A stretch of DNA of 64,000 nucleotides from Platycnemis pennipes (GCA_933228895.1 OW121852.1:109947544-110011543), one strand, 5' to 3'. Counted from the first letter of the stretch, positions 37,659 to 52,289 are shown. The notes: generated by a model not told the origin, from the letters alone. Numbers and translations: made by a program.

Positions 37659-38877
37659 GTGTGCTTCCGGGTTTATAAATTCCTAAAACAGTAGATTAAA
37701 GGAATTTCCATCTAGGAGACGGATTCTCCGGCGAAATTTCCACAGTTCTAAGTGTGAGGATCCACAACTTTTCATGGAAACGAATTTTCTGCCGTTCAAA
37801 TTGGCGGTAGTTTCTGAGGGAAAAAGGGTTTATGGGAATATTTTCGGTGACGGGAATCGCATTTTGGGAAAATGAAAAAAGGCGATTTGCGGGAAAAGGA
37901 AGCGTCGGAGAGGAAAACGGATGAAATTTTTGGGGGAATCCAAAAGGGGGAATGTTGGAAATCCGTCCCGCGTCCATTGACATGTAGTCACTCCACTCAC
38001 GAGGTACGGGGTTCGATACCCGGAGTTGTAATGCGTATCACATACTCCGAAGGATACTTGTGCATTCCGAAAAATGCAGCAGTTAATCCTGATGCCTGAT
38101 TCTTCGGGAACAGTTTTTTCTTGAGGAGGGAAAGGAATTAGTTACTGATATCATCTTTACTATTATTCCTTGATTTTATATCTGACTTACGTCCTTGCGT
38201 TTGGCTATTGGCTTCCAAACGCTTGCAAGGTATCCGGCATCAGTGTTGAGAGCTGATCGTTTTGGACGGCACAGAAATATTTCAATGCATGTGAGAAGCA
38301 ATACAATCCTGTGGTTCAAACCCCTGTACCTCGAGACTTGAGTGAGAATATGTCAATGGACAATGGACTGCTCTCAAGGGTTCTCTTTTATGCATCTCCT
38401 TAAAAGTTTTTCCATTTTCGCCACCGAATCCTCATTTACCCGGAGAACGAAATTTATCCTACCCTTAAATGCGATTCCCGTCTCAAAGGAAAATCCCTAC
38501 TGCAAAAGGCGAATGAACCTTACCTTCAAAAACTGTAGTGTAATCGAGGAAATTATAAAAAATGAACTACTACAATATTTTTACTGTATTTCTCATAACT
38601 CCCCAAAGAACAGAAATAACTAACACCATTATCCATTTGAGCATTAGGAATCATTAGACTGAAAATTTTATCATATGCATGGAAAAAGTAATATCATTAT
38701 CTGTAGTTAATTTAATTTTCATTCGCAAATATTCTTCTCTACCTTATTCCTGGTTGAAATTGTCACTGCAAATTGCTTTATTTGAAATGAATATCAATGA
38801 AATCCCTATAAATTAGTCGCTCTATCTCTTCAAAAATTTCTCATCTTCAACAACTATGAAAGAAAAATATAAAAAAT
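37659..38877 (+). repeat. Satellite copy 32 (1,219 bp)
   Basis: Same as copy 29 apart from ccctataaat and cttcaacaac in the spacer. Confidence 0.95.
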
Positions 38878-40096
38878 GTGTGCTTCCGGGTTTATAAATT
38901 CCTAAAACAGTAGATTAAAGGAATTTCCATCTAGGAGACGGATTCTCCGGCGAAATTTCCACAGTTCTAAGTGTGAGGATCCACAACTTTTCATGGAAAC
39001 GAATTTTCTGCCGTTCAAATTGGCGGTAGTTTCTGAGGGAAAAAGGGTTTATGGGAATATTTTCGGTGACGGGAATCGCATTTTGGGAAAATGAAAAAAG
39101 GCGATTTGCGGGAAAAGGAAGCGTCGGAGAGGAAAACGGATGAAATTTTTGGGGGTATCCGAAAGGGGGAATGTTGGAAATCCGTCCCGCGTCCATTGAC
39201 ATGTAGTCACTCCACTCACGAGGTACGGGGTTCGATACCCGGAGTTGTAATGCGTATCACATACTCCGAAGGATACTTGTGCATTCCGAAAAATGCAGCA
39301 GTTAATCCTGATGCCTGATTCTTCGGGAACAGTTTTTTCTTGAGGAGGGAAAGGAATTAGTTACTGATATCATCTTTACTATTATTCCTTGATTTTATAT
39401 CTGACTTACGTCCTTGCGTTTGGCTATTGGCTTCCAAACGCTTGCAAGGTATCCGGCATCAGTGTTGAGAGCTGATCGTTTTGGACGGCACAGAAATATT
39501 TCAATGCATGTGAGAAGCAATACAATCCTGTGGTTCAAACCCCTGTACCTCGAGACTTGAGTGAGAATATGTCAACGGACAATGGACTGCTCTCAAGGGT
39601 TCTCTTTTATGCATCTCCTTAAAAGTTTTTCCATTTTCGCCACCGAATCCTCATTTACCCGGAGAACGAAATTTATCCTACCCTTAAATGCGATTCCCGT
39701 CTCAAAGGAAAATCCCTACTGCAAAAGGCGAATGAACCTTACCTTCAAAAACTGTAGTGTAATCGAGGAAATTATAAAAAATGAACTACTACAATATTTT
39801 TACTGTATTTCTCATAACTCCCCAAAGAACAGAAATAACTAACACCATTATCCATTTGAGCATTAGGAATCATTAGACTGAAAATTTTATCATATGCATG
39901 GAAAAAGTAATATCATTATCTGTAGTTATCTTAATTTTCATTCGCAAATATTCTTCTCTACCTTATTCCTGGTTGAAATTGTCACTGCAAATTGCTTTAT
40001 TTGAAATGAATATCAATGAAATCCCTACAAATTAGTCGCTCTATCTCTTCAAAAATTTCTCATCTTCAGCAACTATGAAAGAAAAATATAAAAAAT
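38878..40096 (+). repeat. Satellite copy 33 (1,219 bp)
   Basis: Variable box tatccgaaagg, as in copy 25; otherwise majority type. Confidence 0.95.
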
Positions 40097-41315
40097 GTGT
40101 GCTTCCGGGTTTATAAATTCCTAAAACAGTAGATTAAAGGAATTTCCATCCAGGAGACGGATTCTCCGGCGAAATTTCCACAGTTCTAAGTGTGAGGATC
40201 CACAACTTTTCATGGAAACGAATTTTCTGCCGTTCAAATTGGCGGTAGTTTCTGAGGGAAAAAGGGTTTATGGGAATATTTTCGGTGACGGGAATCGCAT
40301 TTTGGGAAAATGAAAAAAGGCGATTTGCGGGAAAAGGAAGCGTCGGAGAGGAAAACGGATGAAATTTTTGGGGGGATCCAGAAGGGGGAATGTTGGAAAT
40401 CCGTCCCGCGTCCATTGACATGTAGTCACTCCACTCACAAGGTACGGGGTTCGATACCCGGAGTTGTAATGCGTATCACATACTCCGAAGGATACTTGTG
40501 CATTCCGAAAAATGCAGCAGTTAATCCTGATGCCTGATTCTTCGGGAACAGTTTTTTCTTGAGGAGGGAAAGGAATTAGTTACTGATATCATCTTTACTA
40601 TTATTCCTTGATTTTATATCTGACTTACGTCCTTGCGTTTGGCTATTGGCTTCCAAACGCTTGCAAGGTATCCGGCATCAGTGTTGAGAGCTGATCGTTT
40701 TGGACGGCACAGAAATATTTCAATGCATGTGAGAAGCAATACAATCCTGTGGTTCAAACCCCTGTACCTCGAGACTTGAGTGAGAATATGTCAATGGACA
40801 ATGGACTGCTCTCAAGGGTTCTCTTTTATGCATCTCCTTAAAAGTTTTTCCATTTTCGCCACCGAATCCTCATTTACCCGGAGAACGAAATTTATCCTAC
40901 CCTTAAATGCGATTCCCGTCTCAAAGGAAAATCCCTACTGCAAAAGGCGAATGAACCTTACCTTCAAAAACTGTAGTGTAATCGAGGAAATTATAAAAAA
41001 TGAACTACTACAATATTTTTACTGTATTTCTCATAACTCCCCAAAGAACAGAAATAACTAACACCATTATCCATTTGAGCATTAGGAATCATTAGACTGA
41101 AAATTTTATCATATGCATGGAAAAAGTAATATCATTGTCTGTAGTTATCTTAATTTTCATTCGCAAATATTCTTCTCTACCTTATTCCTGGTTGAAATTG
41201 TCACTGCAAATTGCTTTATTTGAAATGAATATCAATGAAATCCCTACAAATTAGTCGCTCTATCTCTTCAAAAATTTCTCATCTTCAGCAACTATGAAAG
41301 AAAAATATAAAAAAT
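40097..41315 (+). repeat. Satellite copy 34 (1,219 bp)
   Basis: Private variable box gatccagaagg, which creates an additional ggatcc (BamHI-type) site. Also private ccatccagg and ctcacaaggt. Confidence 0.95.
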
Positions 41316-42534
41316 GTGTGCTTCCGGGTTTATAAATTCCTAAAACAGTAGATTAAAGGAATTTCCATCTAGGAGACGGATTCTCCGGCGAAATTTCCAC
41401 AGTTCTAAGTGTGAGGATCCACAACTTTTCATGGAAACGAATTTTCTGCCGTTCAAATTGGCGGTAGTTTCTGAGGGAAAAAGGGTTTATGGGAATATTT
41501 TCGGTGACGGGAATCGCATTTTGGGAAAATGAAAAAAGGCGATTTGCGGGAAAAGGAAGCGTCGGAGAGGAAAACGGATGAAATTTTTGGGGGAATCCAA
41601 AAGGGGGAATGTTGGAAATCCGTCCCGCGTCCATTGACATGTAGTCACTCCACTCACGAGGTACGGGGTTCGATACCCGGAGTTGTAATGCGTATCACAT
41701 ACTCCGAAGGATACTTGTGCATTCCGAAAAATGCAGCAGTTAATCCTGATGCCTGATTCTTCGGGAACAGTTTTTTCTTGAGGAGGGAAAGGAATTAGTT
41801 ACTGATATCATCTTTACTATTATTCCTTGATTTTATATCTGACTTACGTCCTTGCGTTTGGCTATTGGCTTCCAAACGCTTGCAAGGTATCCGGCATCAG
41901 TGTTGAGAGCTGATCGTTTTGGACGGCACAGAAATATTTCAATGCATGTGAGAAGCAATACAATCCTGTGGTTCAAACCCCTGTACCTCGAGACTTGAGT
42001 GAGAATATGTCAATGGACAATGGACTGCTCTCAAGGGTTCTCTTTTATGCATCTCCTTAAAAGTTTTTCCATTTTCGCCACCGAATCCTCATTTACCCGG
42101 AGAACGAAATTTATCCTACCCTTAAATGCGATTCCCGTCTCAAAGGAAAATCCCTACTGCAAAAGGCGAATGAACCTTACCTTCAAAAACTGTAGTGTAA
42201 TCGAGGAAATAATAAAAAATGAACTACTACAATATTTTTACTGTATTTCTCATAACTCCCCAAAGAACAGAAATAACTAACACCATTATCCATTTGAGCA
42301 TTAGGAATCATTAGACTGAAAATTTTATCATATGCATGGAAAAAGTAATATCATTATCTGTAGTTATCTTAATTTTCATTCGCAAATATTCTTCTCTACC
42401 TTATTCCTGGTTGAAATTGTCACTGCAAATTGCTTTATTTGAAATGAATATCAATGAAATCCCTACAAATTAGTCGCTCTATCTCTTCAAAAATTTCTCA
42501 TCTTCAGCAACTATGAAAGAAAAATATAAAAAAT
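41316..42534 (+). repeat. Satellite copy 35 (1,219 bp)
   Basis: Right-arm variant gaggaaataata, shared with copies 45 and 47. With copy 36 it forms an older relative of the 2-unit block downstream. Confidence 0.95.
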
Positions 42535-43754
42535 GTGTGCTTCCGGGTTTATAAATTCCTAAAACAGTAGATTAAAGGAATTTCCATCTAGGAGACGGAT
42601 TCTCCGGCGAAATTTCCACAGTTCTAAGTGTGAGGATCCACAACTTTTCATGGAAACGAATTTTCTGCCGTTCAAATCGGCGGTGGTTTCTGAGGGAAAA
42701 AGGGTTTATGGGAATATTTTCGGTGACGGGAATCGCATTTTGGGAAAATGAAAAAAGGCGATTTGCGGGAAAAGGAAGCGTCGGAGAGGAAAACGGATGA
42801 AATTTTTGGGGGAATCCAAAAGGGGGAATGTTGGAAATCCGTCCCGCGTCCATTGACATGTAGTCACTCCACTCACGAGGTACGGGGTTCGATACCCGGA
42901 GTTGTAATGCGTATCACATACTCCGAAGGATACTTGTGCATTCCGAAAAATGCAGCAGTTAATCCTGATGCCTGATTCTTCGGGAACAGTTTTTTCTTGA
43001 GGAGGGAAAGGAATTAGTTACTGATATCATCTTTACTATTATTCCTTGATTTTATATCTGACTTACGTCCTTGCGTTTGGCTATTGGCTTCCAAACGCTT
43101 GCAAGGTATCCGGCATCAGTGTTGAGAGCTGATCGTTTTGGACGGCACAGAAATATTTCAATGCATGTGAGAAGCAATACAATCCTGTGGTTCAAACCCC
43201 ATGTACCTCGAGACTTGAGTGAGAATATGTCAATGGACAATGGACTGCTCTCAAGGGTTCTCTTTTATGCATCTCCTTAAAAGTTTTTCCATTTGCGCCA
43301 CCGAATCCTCATTTACCCGGAGAACGAAATTTATCCTACCCTTAAATGCGATTCCCGTCTCAAAGGAAAATCCCTACTGCAAAAGGCGAATGAACCTTAC
43401 CTTCAAAAACTGTAGTGTAATCGAGGAAATTATAAAAAATGAACTACTACAATATTTTTACCCTATTTCTCATAACTCCCCAAAGAACAGAAATAACTAA
43501 CACCATTATCCATTTGAGCATTAGGAATCATTAGACTGAAAATTTTATCATATGCATGGAAAAAGTAATATGATTATCTGTAGTTATCTTAATTTTCATT
43601 CGCAAATATTCTTCTCTACCTTATTCCTGGTTGAAATTGTCACTGCAAATTGCTTTATTTGAAATGAATATCAATGAAATCCCTACAAATTAGTCGCTCT
43701 ATCTCTTCAAAAATTTCTCATCTTCAGCAACTATGAAAGAAAAATATAAAAAAT
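42535..43754 (+). repeat. Satellite copy 36 (1,220 bp)
   Basis: Left-arm haplotype atcggcggtgg, extra base in ccccatgtacc, then catttgcgcc, ttaccctatt and aatatgatta. Nearly identical to copy 46. Confidence 0.95.
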
Positions 43755-44973
43755 GTGTGCTTCCGGGTTTATAAATTCCTAAAACAGTAGATTAAAGGAA
43801 TTTCCATCTAGGAGACGGATTCTCCGGCGAAATTTCCACAGTTCTAAGTGTGAGGATCCACAACTTTTCATGGAAACGAATTTTCTGCCGTTCAAATCGG
43901 CGGTGGTTTCTGAGGGAAAAAGGGTTTATGGGAATATTTTCGGTGACGGGAATCGCATTTTGGGAAAATGAAAAAAGGCGATTTGCGGGAAAAGGAAGCG
44001 TCGGAGAGGAAAACGGATGAAATTTTTGGGGGAATCCAAAAGGGGGAATGTTGGAAATCCGTCCCGCGTCCATTGACATGTAGTCACTCCACTCACGAGG
44101 TACGGGGTTCGATACCCGGAGTTGTAATGCGTATCACATACTCCGAAGGATACTTGTGCATTCCGAAAAATGCAGCAGTTAATCCTGATGCCTGATTCTT
44201 CGGGAACAGTTTTTTCTTGAGGAGGGAAAGGAATTAGTTACTGATATCATCTTTACTATTATTCCTTGATTTTATATCTGACTTACGTCCTTGCGTTTGG
44301 CTATTGGCTTCCAAACGCTTGCAAGGTATCCGGCATCAGTGTTGAGAGCTGATCGTTTTGGACGGCACAGAAATATTTCAATGCATGTGAGAAGCAATAC
44401 AATCCTGTGGTTCAAACCCCTGTACCTCGAGACTTGAGTGAGAATATGTCAATGGACAATGGACTGCTCTCAAGGGTTCTCTTTTATGCATCTCCTTAAA
44501 AGTTTTTCCATTTTCGCCACCGAATCCTCATTTACCCGGAGAACGAAATTTATCCTACCCTTAAATGCGATTCCCGTCTCAAAGGAAAATCCCTACTGCA
44601 AAAGGCGAATGAACCTTACCTTCAAAAACTGTAGTGTAATCGAGGAAATTATAAAAAATGAACTACTACAATATTTTTACTGTATTTCTCATAACTCCCC
44701 AAAGAACAGAAATAACTAACACCATTATCCATTTGAGCATTAGGAATCATTAGACTGAAAATTTTATCATATGCATGGAAAAAGTAATATCATTGTCTGT
44801 AGTTATCTTAATTTTCATTCGCAAATATTCTTCTCTACCTTATTCCTGGTTGAAATTGTCACTGCAAATTGCTTTATTTGAAATGAATATCAATGAAATC
44901 CCTACAAATTAGTCGCTCTATCTCTTCAAAAATTTCTCATCTTCAGCAACTATGAAAGAAAAATATAAAAAAT
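43755..44973 (+). repeat. Satellite copy 37 (1,219 bp)
   Basis: Keeps the left-arm atcggcggtgg haplotype of copy 36 but a majority-type right arm; cattgtctg in the spacer. Confidence 0.95.
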
Positions 44974-46192
44974 GTGTGCTTCCGGGTTTATAAATTCCTA
45001 AAACAGTAGATTAAAGGAATTTCCATCTAGGAGACGGATTCTCCGGCGAAATTTCCACAGTTCTAAGTGTGAGGATCCACAACTTTTCATGGAAACGAAT
45101 TTTCTGCCGTTCAAATTGGCGGTAGTTTCTGAGGGAAAAAGGGTTTATGGGAATATTTTCGGTGACGGGAATCGCATTTTGGGAAAATGAAAAAAGGCGA
45201 TTTGCGGGAAAAGGAAGCGTCGGAGAGGAAAACGGATGAAATTTTTGGGGGTGTCCAAAAGGGGGAATGTTGGAAATCCGTCCCGCGTCCATTGACATGT
45301 AGTCACTCCACTCACGAGGTACGGGGTTCGATACCCGGAGTTGTAATGCGTATCACATACTCCGAAGGATACTTGTGCATTCCGAAAAATGCAGCAGTTA
45401 ATCCTGATGCCTGATTCTTCGGGAACAGTTTTTTCTTGAGGAGGGAAAGGAATTAGTTACTGATATCATCTTTACTATTATTCCTTGATTTTATATCTGA
45501 CTTACGTCCTTGCGTTTGGCTATTGGCTTCCAAACGCTTGCAAGGTATCCGGCATCAGTGTTGAGAGCTGATCGTTTTGGACGGCACAGAAATATTTCAA
45601 TGCATGTGAGAAGCAATACAATCCTGTGGTTCAAACCCCTGTACCTCGAGACTTGAGTGAGAATATGTCAATGGACAATGGACTGCTCTCAAGGGTTCTC
45701 TTTTATGCATCTCCTTAAAAGTTTTTCCATTTTCGCCACCGAATCCTCATTTACCCGGAGAACGAAATTTATCCTACCCTTAAATGCGATTCCCGTCTCA
45801 AAGGAAAATCCCTACTGCAAAAGGCGAATGAACCTTACCTTCAAAAACTGTAGTGTAATCGAGGAAATTATAAAAAATGAACTACTACAATATTTTTACT
45901 GTATTTCTCATAACTCCCCAAAGAACAGAAATAACTAACACCATTATCCATTTGAGCATTAGGAATCATTAGACTGAAAATTTTATCATATGCATGGAAA
46001 AAGTAATATCATTATCTGTAGTTATCTTAATTTTCATTCGCAAATATTCTTCTCTACCTTATTCCTGGTTGAAATTGTCACTGCAAATTGCTTTATTTGA
46101 AATGAATATCAATGAAATCCCTACAAATTAGTCGCTCTATCTCTTCAAAAATTTCTCATCTTCAGCAACTATGAAAGAAAAATATAAAAAAT
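44974..46192 (+). repeat. Satellite copy 38 (1,219 bp)
   Basis: Private variable box tgtccaaaagg; otherwise majority type. Confidence 0.95.
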
Positions 46193-47411
46193 GTGTGCTT
46201 CCGGGTTTATAAATTCCTAAAACAGTAGATTAAAGGAATTTCCATCTAGGAGACGGATTCTCCGGCGAAATTTCCACAGTTCTAAGTGTGAGGATCCACA
46301 ACTTTTCATGGAAACGAATTTTCTGCCGTTCAAATTGGCGGTAGTTTCTGAGGGAAAAAGGGTTTATGGGAATATTTTCGGTGACGGGAATCGCATTTTG
46401 GGAAAATGAAAAAAGGCGATTTGCGGGAAAAGGAAGCGTCGGAGAGGAAAACGGATGAAATTTTTGGGGGAATCCAGAAGGGGGAATGTTGGAAATCCGT
46501 CCCGCGTCCATTGACATGTAGTCACTCCACTCACGAGGTACGGGGTTTGATACCCTGAGTTGTAATGCGTATCACATACTCCGAAGGATACTTGTGCATT
46601 CCGAAAAATGCAGCAGTTAATCCTGATGCCTGATTCTTCGGGAACAGTTTTTTCTTGAGGAGGGAAAGGAATTAGTTACTGATATCATCTTTACTATTAT
46701 TCCTTGATTTTATATCTGACTTACGTCCTTGCGTTTGGCTATTGGCTTCCAAACGCTTGCAAGGTATCCGGCATCAGTGTTGAGAGCTGATCGTTTTGGA
46801 CGGCACAGAAATATTTCAATGCATGTGAGAAGCAATACAATCCTGTGGTTCAAACCCCTGTACCTCGAGACTTGAGTGAGAATATGTCAACGGACAATGG
46901 ACTGCTCTCAAGGGTTCTCTTTTATGCATCTCCTTAAAAGTTTTTCCATTTTCGCCACCGAATCCTCATTTACCCGGAGAACGAAATTTATCCTACCCTT
47001 AAATGCGATTCCCGTCTCAAAGGAAAATCCCTACTGCAAAAGGCGAATGAACCTTACCTTCAAAAACTGTAGTGTAATCGAGGAAATTATAAAAAATGAA
47101 CTACTACAATATTTTTACTGTATTTCTCATAACTCCCCAAAGAACAGAAATAACTAACACCATTATCCATTTGAGCATTAGGAATCATTAGACTGAAAAT
47201 TTTATCATATGCATGGAAAAAGTAATATCATTGTCTGTAGTTATCTTAATTTTCATTCGCAAATATTCTTCTCTACCTTATTCCTGGTTGAAATTGTCAC
47301 TGCAAATTGCTTTATTTGAAATGAATATCAATGAAATCCCTACAAATTAGTCGCTCTATCTCTTCAAAAATTTCTCATCTTCAGCAACTATGAAAGAAAA
47401 ATATAAAAAAT
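46193..47411 (+). repeat. Satellite copy 39 (1,219 bp)
   Basis: Variable box aatccagaagg. The B-box is altered to ggtttgatacc, with ataccctgag beside it. Confidence 0.95.
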
Positions 47412-48630
47412 GTGTGCTTCCGGGTTTATAAATTCCTAAAACAGTAGATTAAAGGAATTTCCATCTAGGAGACGGATTCTCCGGCGAAATTTCCACAGTT
47501 CTAAGTGTGAGGATCCACAACTTTTCATGGAAACGAATTTTCTGCCGTTCAAATTGGCGGTAGTTTCTGAGGGAAAAAGGGTTTATGGGAATATTTTCGG
47601 TGACGGGAATCGCATTTTGGGAAAATGAAAAAAGGCGATTTGCGGGAAAAGGAAGCGTCGGAGAGGAAAACGGATGAAATTTTTGGGGGAATCCAAAAGG
47701 GGGAAAGTTGGAAATCCGTCCCGCGTCCATTGACATGTAGTCACTCCACTCACGAGGTACGGGGTTCGATACCCGGAGTTGTAATGCGTATCACATACTC
47801 CGAAGGATACTTGTGCATTCCGAAAAATGCAGCAGTTAATCCTGATGCCTGATTCTTCGGGAACAGTTTTTTCTTGAGGAGGGAAAGGAATTAGTTACTG
47901 ATATCATCTTTACTATTATTCCTTGATTTTATATCTGACTTACGTCCTTGCGTTTGGCTATTGGCTTCCAAACGCTTGCAAGGTATCCGGCATCAGTGTT
48001 GAGAGCTGATCGTTTTGGACGGCACAGAAATATTTCAATGCATGTGAGAAGCAATACAATCCTGTGGTTCAAACCCCTGTACCTCGAGACTTGAGTGAGA
48101 ATATGTCAATGGACAATGGACTGCTCTCAAGGGTTCTCTTTTATGCATCTCCTTAAAAGTTTTTCCATTTTCGCCACCGAATCCTCATTTACCCGGAGAA
48201 CGAAATTTATCCTACCCTTAAATGCGATTCCCGTCTCAAAGGAAAATCCCTACTGCAAAAGGCGAATGAACCTTACCTTCAAAAACTGTAGTGTAATCGA
48301 GGAAATTATAAAAAATGAACTACTACAATATTTTTACTGTATTTCTCATAACTCCCCAAAGAACAGAAATAACTAACACCATTATCCATTTGAGCATTAG
48401 GAATCATTAGACTGAAAATTTTATCATATGCATGGAAAAAGTAATATCATTGTCTGTAGTTATCTTAATTTTCATTCGCAAATATTCTTCTCTACCTTAT
48501 TCCTGGTTGAAATTGTCACTGCAAATTGCTTTATTTGAAATGAATATCAATGAAATCCCTACAAATTAGTCGCTCTATCTCTTCAAAAATTTCTCATCTT
48601 CAGCAACTATGAAAGAAAAATATAAAAAAT
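47412..48630 (+). repeat. Satellite copy 40 (1,219 bp)
   Basis: gggaaagttgg after the variable box, shared only with copy 41: a recent single-unit duplication. Confidence 0.95.
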
Positions 48631-49849
48631 GTGTGCTTCCGGGTTTATAAATTCCTAAAACAGTAGATTAAAGGAATTTCCATCTAGGAGACGGATTCTC
48701 CGGCGAAATTTCCACAGTTCTAAGTGTGAGGATCCACAACTTTTCATGGAAACGAATTTTCTGCCGTTCAAATTGGCGGTAGTTTCTGAGGGAAAAAGGG
48801 TTTATGGGAATATTTTCGGTGACGGGAATCGCATTTTGGGAAAATGAAAAAAGGCGATTTGCGGGAAAAGGAAGCGTCGGAGAGGAAAACGGATGAAATT
48901 TTTGGGGGAATCCAAAAGGGGGAAAGTTGGAAATCCGTCCCGCGTCCATTGACATGTAGTCACTCCACTCACGAGGTACGGGGTTCGATACCCGGAGTTG
49001 TAATGCGTATCACATACTCCGAAGGATACTTGTGCATTCCGAAAAATGCAGCAGTTAATCCTGATGCCTGATTCTTCGGGAACAGTTTTTTCTTGAGGAG
49101 GGAAAGGAATTAGTTACTGATATCATCTTTACTATTATTCCTTGATTTTATATCTGACTTACGTCCTTGCGTTTGGCTATTGGCTTCCAAACGCTTGCAA
49201 GGTATCCGGCATCAGTGTTGAGAGCTGATCGTTTTGGACGGCACAGAAACATTTCAATGCATGTGAGAAGCAATACAATCCTGTGGTTCAAACCCCTGTA
49301 CCTCGAGACTTGAGTGAGAATATGTCAATGGACAATGGACTGCTCTCAAGGGTTCTCTTTTATGCATCTCCTTAAAAGTTTTTCCATTTTCGCCACCGAA
49401 TCCTCATTTACCCGGAGAACGAAATTTATCCTACCCTTAAATGCGATTCCCGTCTCAAAGGAAAATCCCTACTGCAAAAGGCGAATGAACCTTACCTTCA
49501 AAAACTGTAGTGTAATCGAGGAAATTATAAAAAATGAACTACTACAATATTTTTACTGTATTTCTCATAACTCCCCAAAGAACAGAAATAACTAACACCA
49601 TTATCCATTTGAGCATTAGGAATCATTAGACTGAAAATTGTATCATATGCATGGAAAAAGTAATATCATTGTCTGTAGTTATCTTAATTTTCATTCGCAA
49701 ATATTCTTCTCTACCTTATTCCTGGTTGAAATTGTCACTGCAAATTGCTTTATTTGAAATGAATATCAATGAAATCCCTACAAATTAGTCGCTCTATCTC
49801 TTCAAAAATTTCTCATCTTCAGCAACTATGAAAGAAAAATATAAAAAAT
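48631..49849 (+). repeat. Satellite copy 41 (1,219 bp)
   Basis: gggaaagttgg as in copy 40, plus private agaaacattt and the aaattgtatc spacer variant. Confidence 0.95.
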
Positions 49850-51068
49850 GTGTGCTTCCGGGTTTATAAATTCCTAAAACAGTAGATTAAAGGACTTTCC
49901 ATCTAGGAGACGGATTCTCCGGCGAAATTTCCACAGTTCTAAGTGTGAGGATCCACAACTTTTCATGGAAACGAATTTTCTGCCGTTCAAATTGGCGGTA
50001 GTTTCTGAGGGAAAAAGGGTTTATGGGAATATTTTCGGTGACGGGAATCATATTTTGGGAAAATGAAAAAAGGCGATTTGCGGGAAAAGGAAGCGTCGGA
50101 GAGGAAAACGGATGAAATTTTTGGGGGAATCCAAAAGGGGGAATGTTGGAAATCCGTCCCGCGTCTATTGACATGTAATCACTCCACTCACGAGGTACGG
50201 GGTTCGATACCCGGAGTTGTAATGCGTATCACATACTCCGAAGGATACTTGTGCATTCCGAAAAATGCAGCAGTTAATCCTGATGCCTGATTCTTCGGGA
50301 ACAGTTTTTCCTTGAGGAGGGATAGGAATTAGTTACTGATATCATCTTCACTATTATTCCTTGATTTTATATCTGACTTACGTCCTTGCGTTTGGCTATT
50401 GGCTTCCAAACGCTTGCAAGGTATCCGGCATCAGTGTTGAGAGCTGATCGTTTTGGACGGCACAGAAATATTTCAATGCATGTGAGAAGCAATACAATCC
50501 TGTGGTTCAAACCCCTGTACCTCGAGACTTGAGTGAGAATATGTCAACGGACAATGGACTGCTCTCAAGGGTTCTCTTTTATGCATCTCCTTAAAAGTTT
50601 TTCCATTTTCGCCACCGAATCCTCATTTACCCGGAGAACGAAATTTATCCTACCCTTAAATGCGATTCCCGTCTCAAAGGAAAATCCCTACTGCAAAAGG
50701 CGAATGAACCTTACCTTCAAAAACTGTAGTGTAATCGAGGAAATTATAAAAAATGAACTACTACAATATTTTTACTGTATTTCTCATAACTCCCCAAAGA
50801 ACAGAAATAACTAACACCATTATCCATTTGAGCATTAGGAATCATTAGACTGAAAATTTTATCATATGCATGGAAAAAGTAATATCATTATCTGTAGTTA
50901 TCTTAATTTTCATTCGCAAATATTCTTCTCTACCTTATTCCTGGTTGAAATTGTCACTGCAAATTGCTTTATTTGAAATGAATATCAATGAAATCCCTAC
51001 AAATTAGTCGCTCTATCTCTTCAAAAATTTCTCATCTTCAGCAACTATGAAAGAAAAATATAAAAAAT
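49850..51068 (+). repeat. Satellite copy 42 (1,219 bp)
   Basis: One of the more diverged copies: aaggactttcc, gaatcatatttt, cgtctattgac (shared with 43), catgtaatca, gtttttcc, gggatagg and cttcactatt. Confidence 0.95.
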
Positions 51069-52289
51069 GTGTGCTTCCGGGTTTATAAATTCCTAAAACA
51101 GTAGATTAAAGGAATTTCCATCTAGGAGACGGATTCTCCGGCGAAATTTCCACAGTTCTAAGTGTGAGGATCCACAACTTTTCATGGAAACGAATTTTCT
51201 GCCGTTCAAATTGGCGGTAGTTTCTGAGGGAAAAAGGGTTTATGGGAATATTTTCGGTGACGGGAATCGCATTTTGGGAAAATGAAAAAAGGCGATTTGC
51301 GGGAAAAGGAAGCGTCGGAGAGGAAAACGGATGAAATTTTTGGGGGAATCCTAAAAGGGGGAATGTTGGAAATCCGTCCCGCGTCTATTGACATGTAGTC
51401 ACTCCACTCACGAGGTACGGGGTTCGATACCCGGAGTTGTAATGCGTATCACATACTCCGAAGGATACTTGTGCATTCCGAAAAATGCAGCAGTTAATCC
51501 TGATGCCTGATTCTTCGGGAACAGTTTTTCCTTGAGGAGGGAAAGGAATTAGTTACTGATATCATCTTCACTATTATTCCTTGATTTTATATCTGACTTA
51601 CGTCCTTGCGTTTGGCTATTGGCTTCCAAACGCTTGCAAGGTATCCGGCATCAGTGTTGAGAGCTGATCGTTTTGGACGGCACAGAAATATTTCAATGCA
51701 TGTGAGAAGCAATACAATCCTGTGGTTCAAACCCCTGTACCTCGAGACTTGAGTGAGAATATGTCAACGGACAATGGACTGCTCTCAAGGGTTCTCTTTT
51801 ATGCATCTCCTTAAAAGTTTTTCCATTTTCGCCACCGAATCCTCATTTACCCGGAGAACGAAATTTATCCTACCCTTAAATGCGATTCCCGTCTCAAATG
51901 AAAATTTCTACTGCAAAAGGCGAATGAACCTTACCTTCAAAAACTGTAGTGTAATCGAGGAAATTATAAAAAATGAACTACTACAATATTTTTACTGTAT
52001 TTCTCATAACTCCCCAAAGAACAGAAATAACTAACACCATTATCCATTTGAGCATTAGGAATCATTAGACTGAAAATTTTATCATATGCATGGAAAAAGT
52101 AATATCATTATCTGTAGTTATCTTAATTTTCATTCGCAAATATTCTTCTCTACCTTATTCCTGGTTGAAATTGTCACTGCAAATTGCTTTATTTGAAATG
52201 AATATCAATGAAATCCCTACAAATTAGTCGCTCTATCTCTTCAAAAATTTCTCATCTTCAGCAACTATGAAAGAAAAATATAAAAAAAT
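51069..52289 (+). repeat. Satellite copy 43 (1,221 bp)
   Basis: Variable box with one extra base (aatcctaaaagg), cgtctattgac, gtttttcc, cttcactatt, ctcaaatgaaaatttc, and a 7-A run at the end. Confidence 0.95.

Larger units (their letters stand above)
35218..38877 (+). repeat. Three-unit higher-order block, second copy (3,660 bp)
   Basis: Copies 30-32, a direct tandem duplicate of 31558-35217 with three differences. Copy 33, which follows, does not continue the pattern, so the block is present exactly twice here. Confidence 0.9.

Noticed and set aside
43052..43280. Extra 62- and 69-codon overlapping frames in copies 36, 46, 48, 49 and 52
   Set aside because: Created by the one-base insertion in ccccatgtacc; two antisense frames opening together from one indel is a chance effect.
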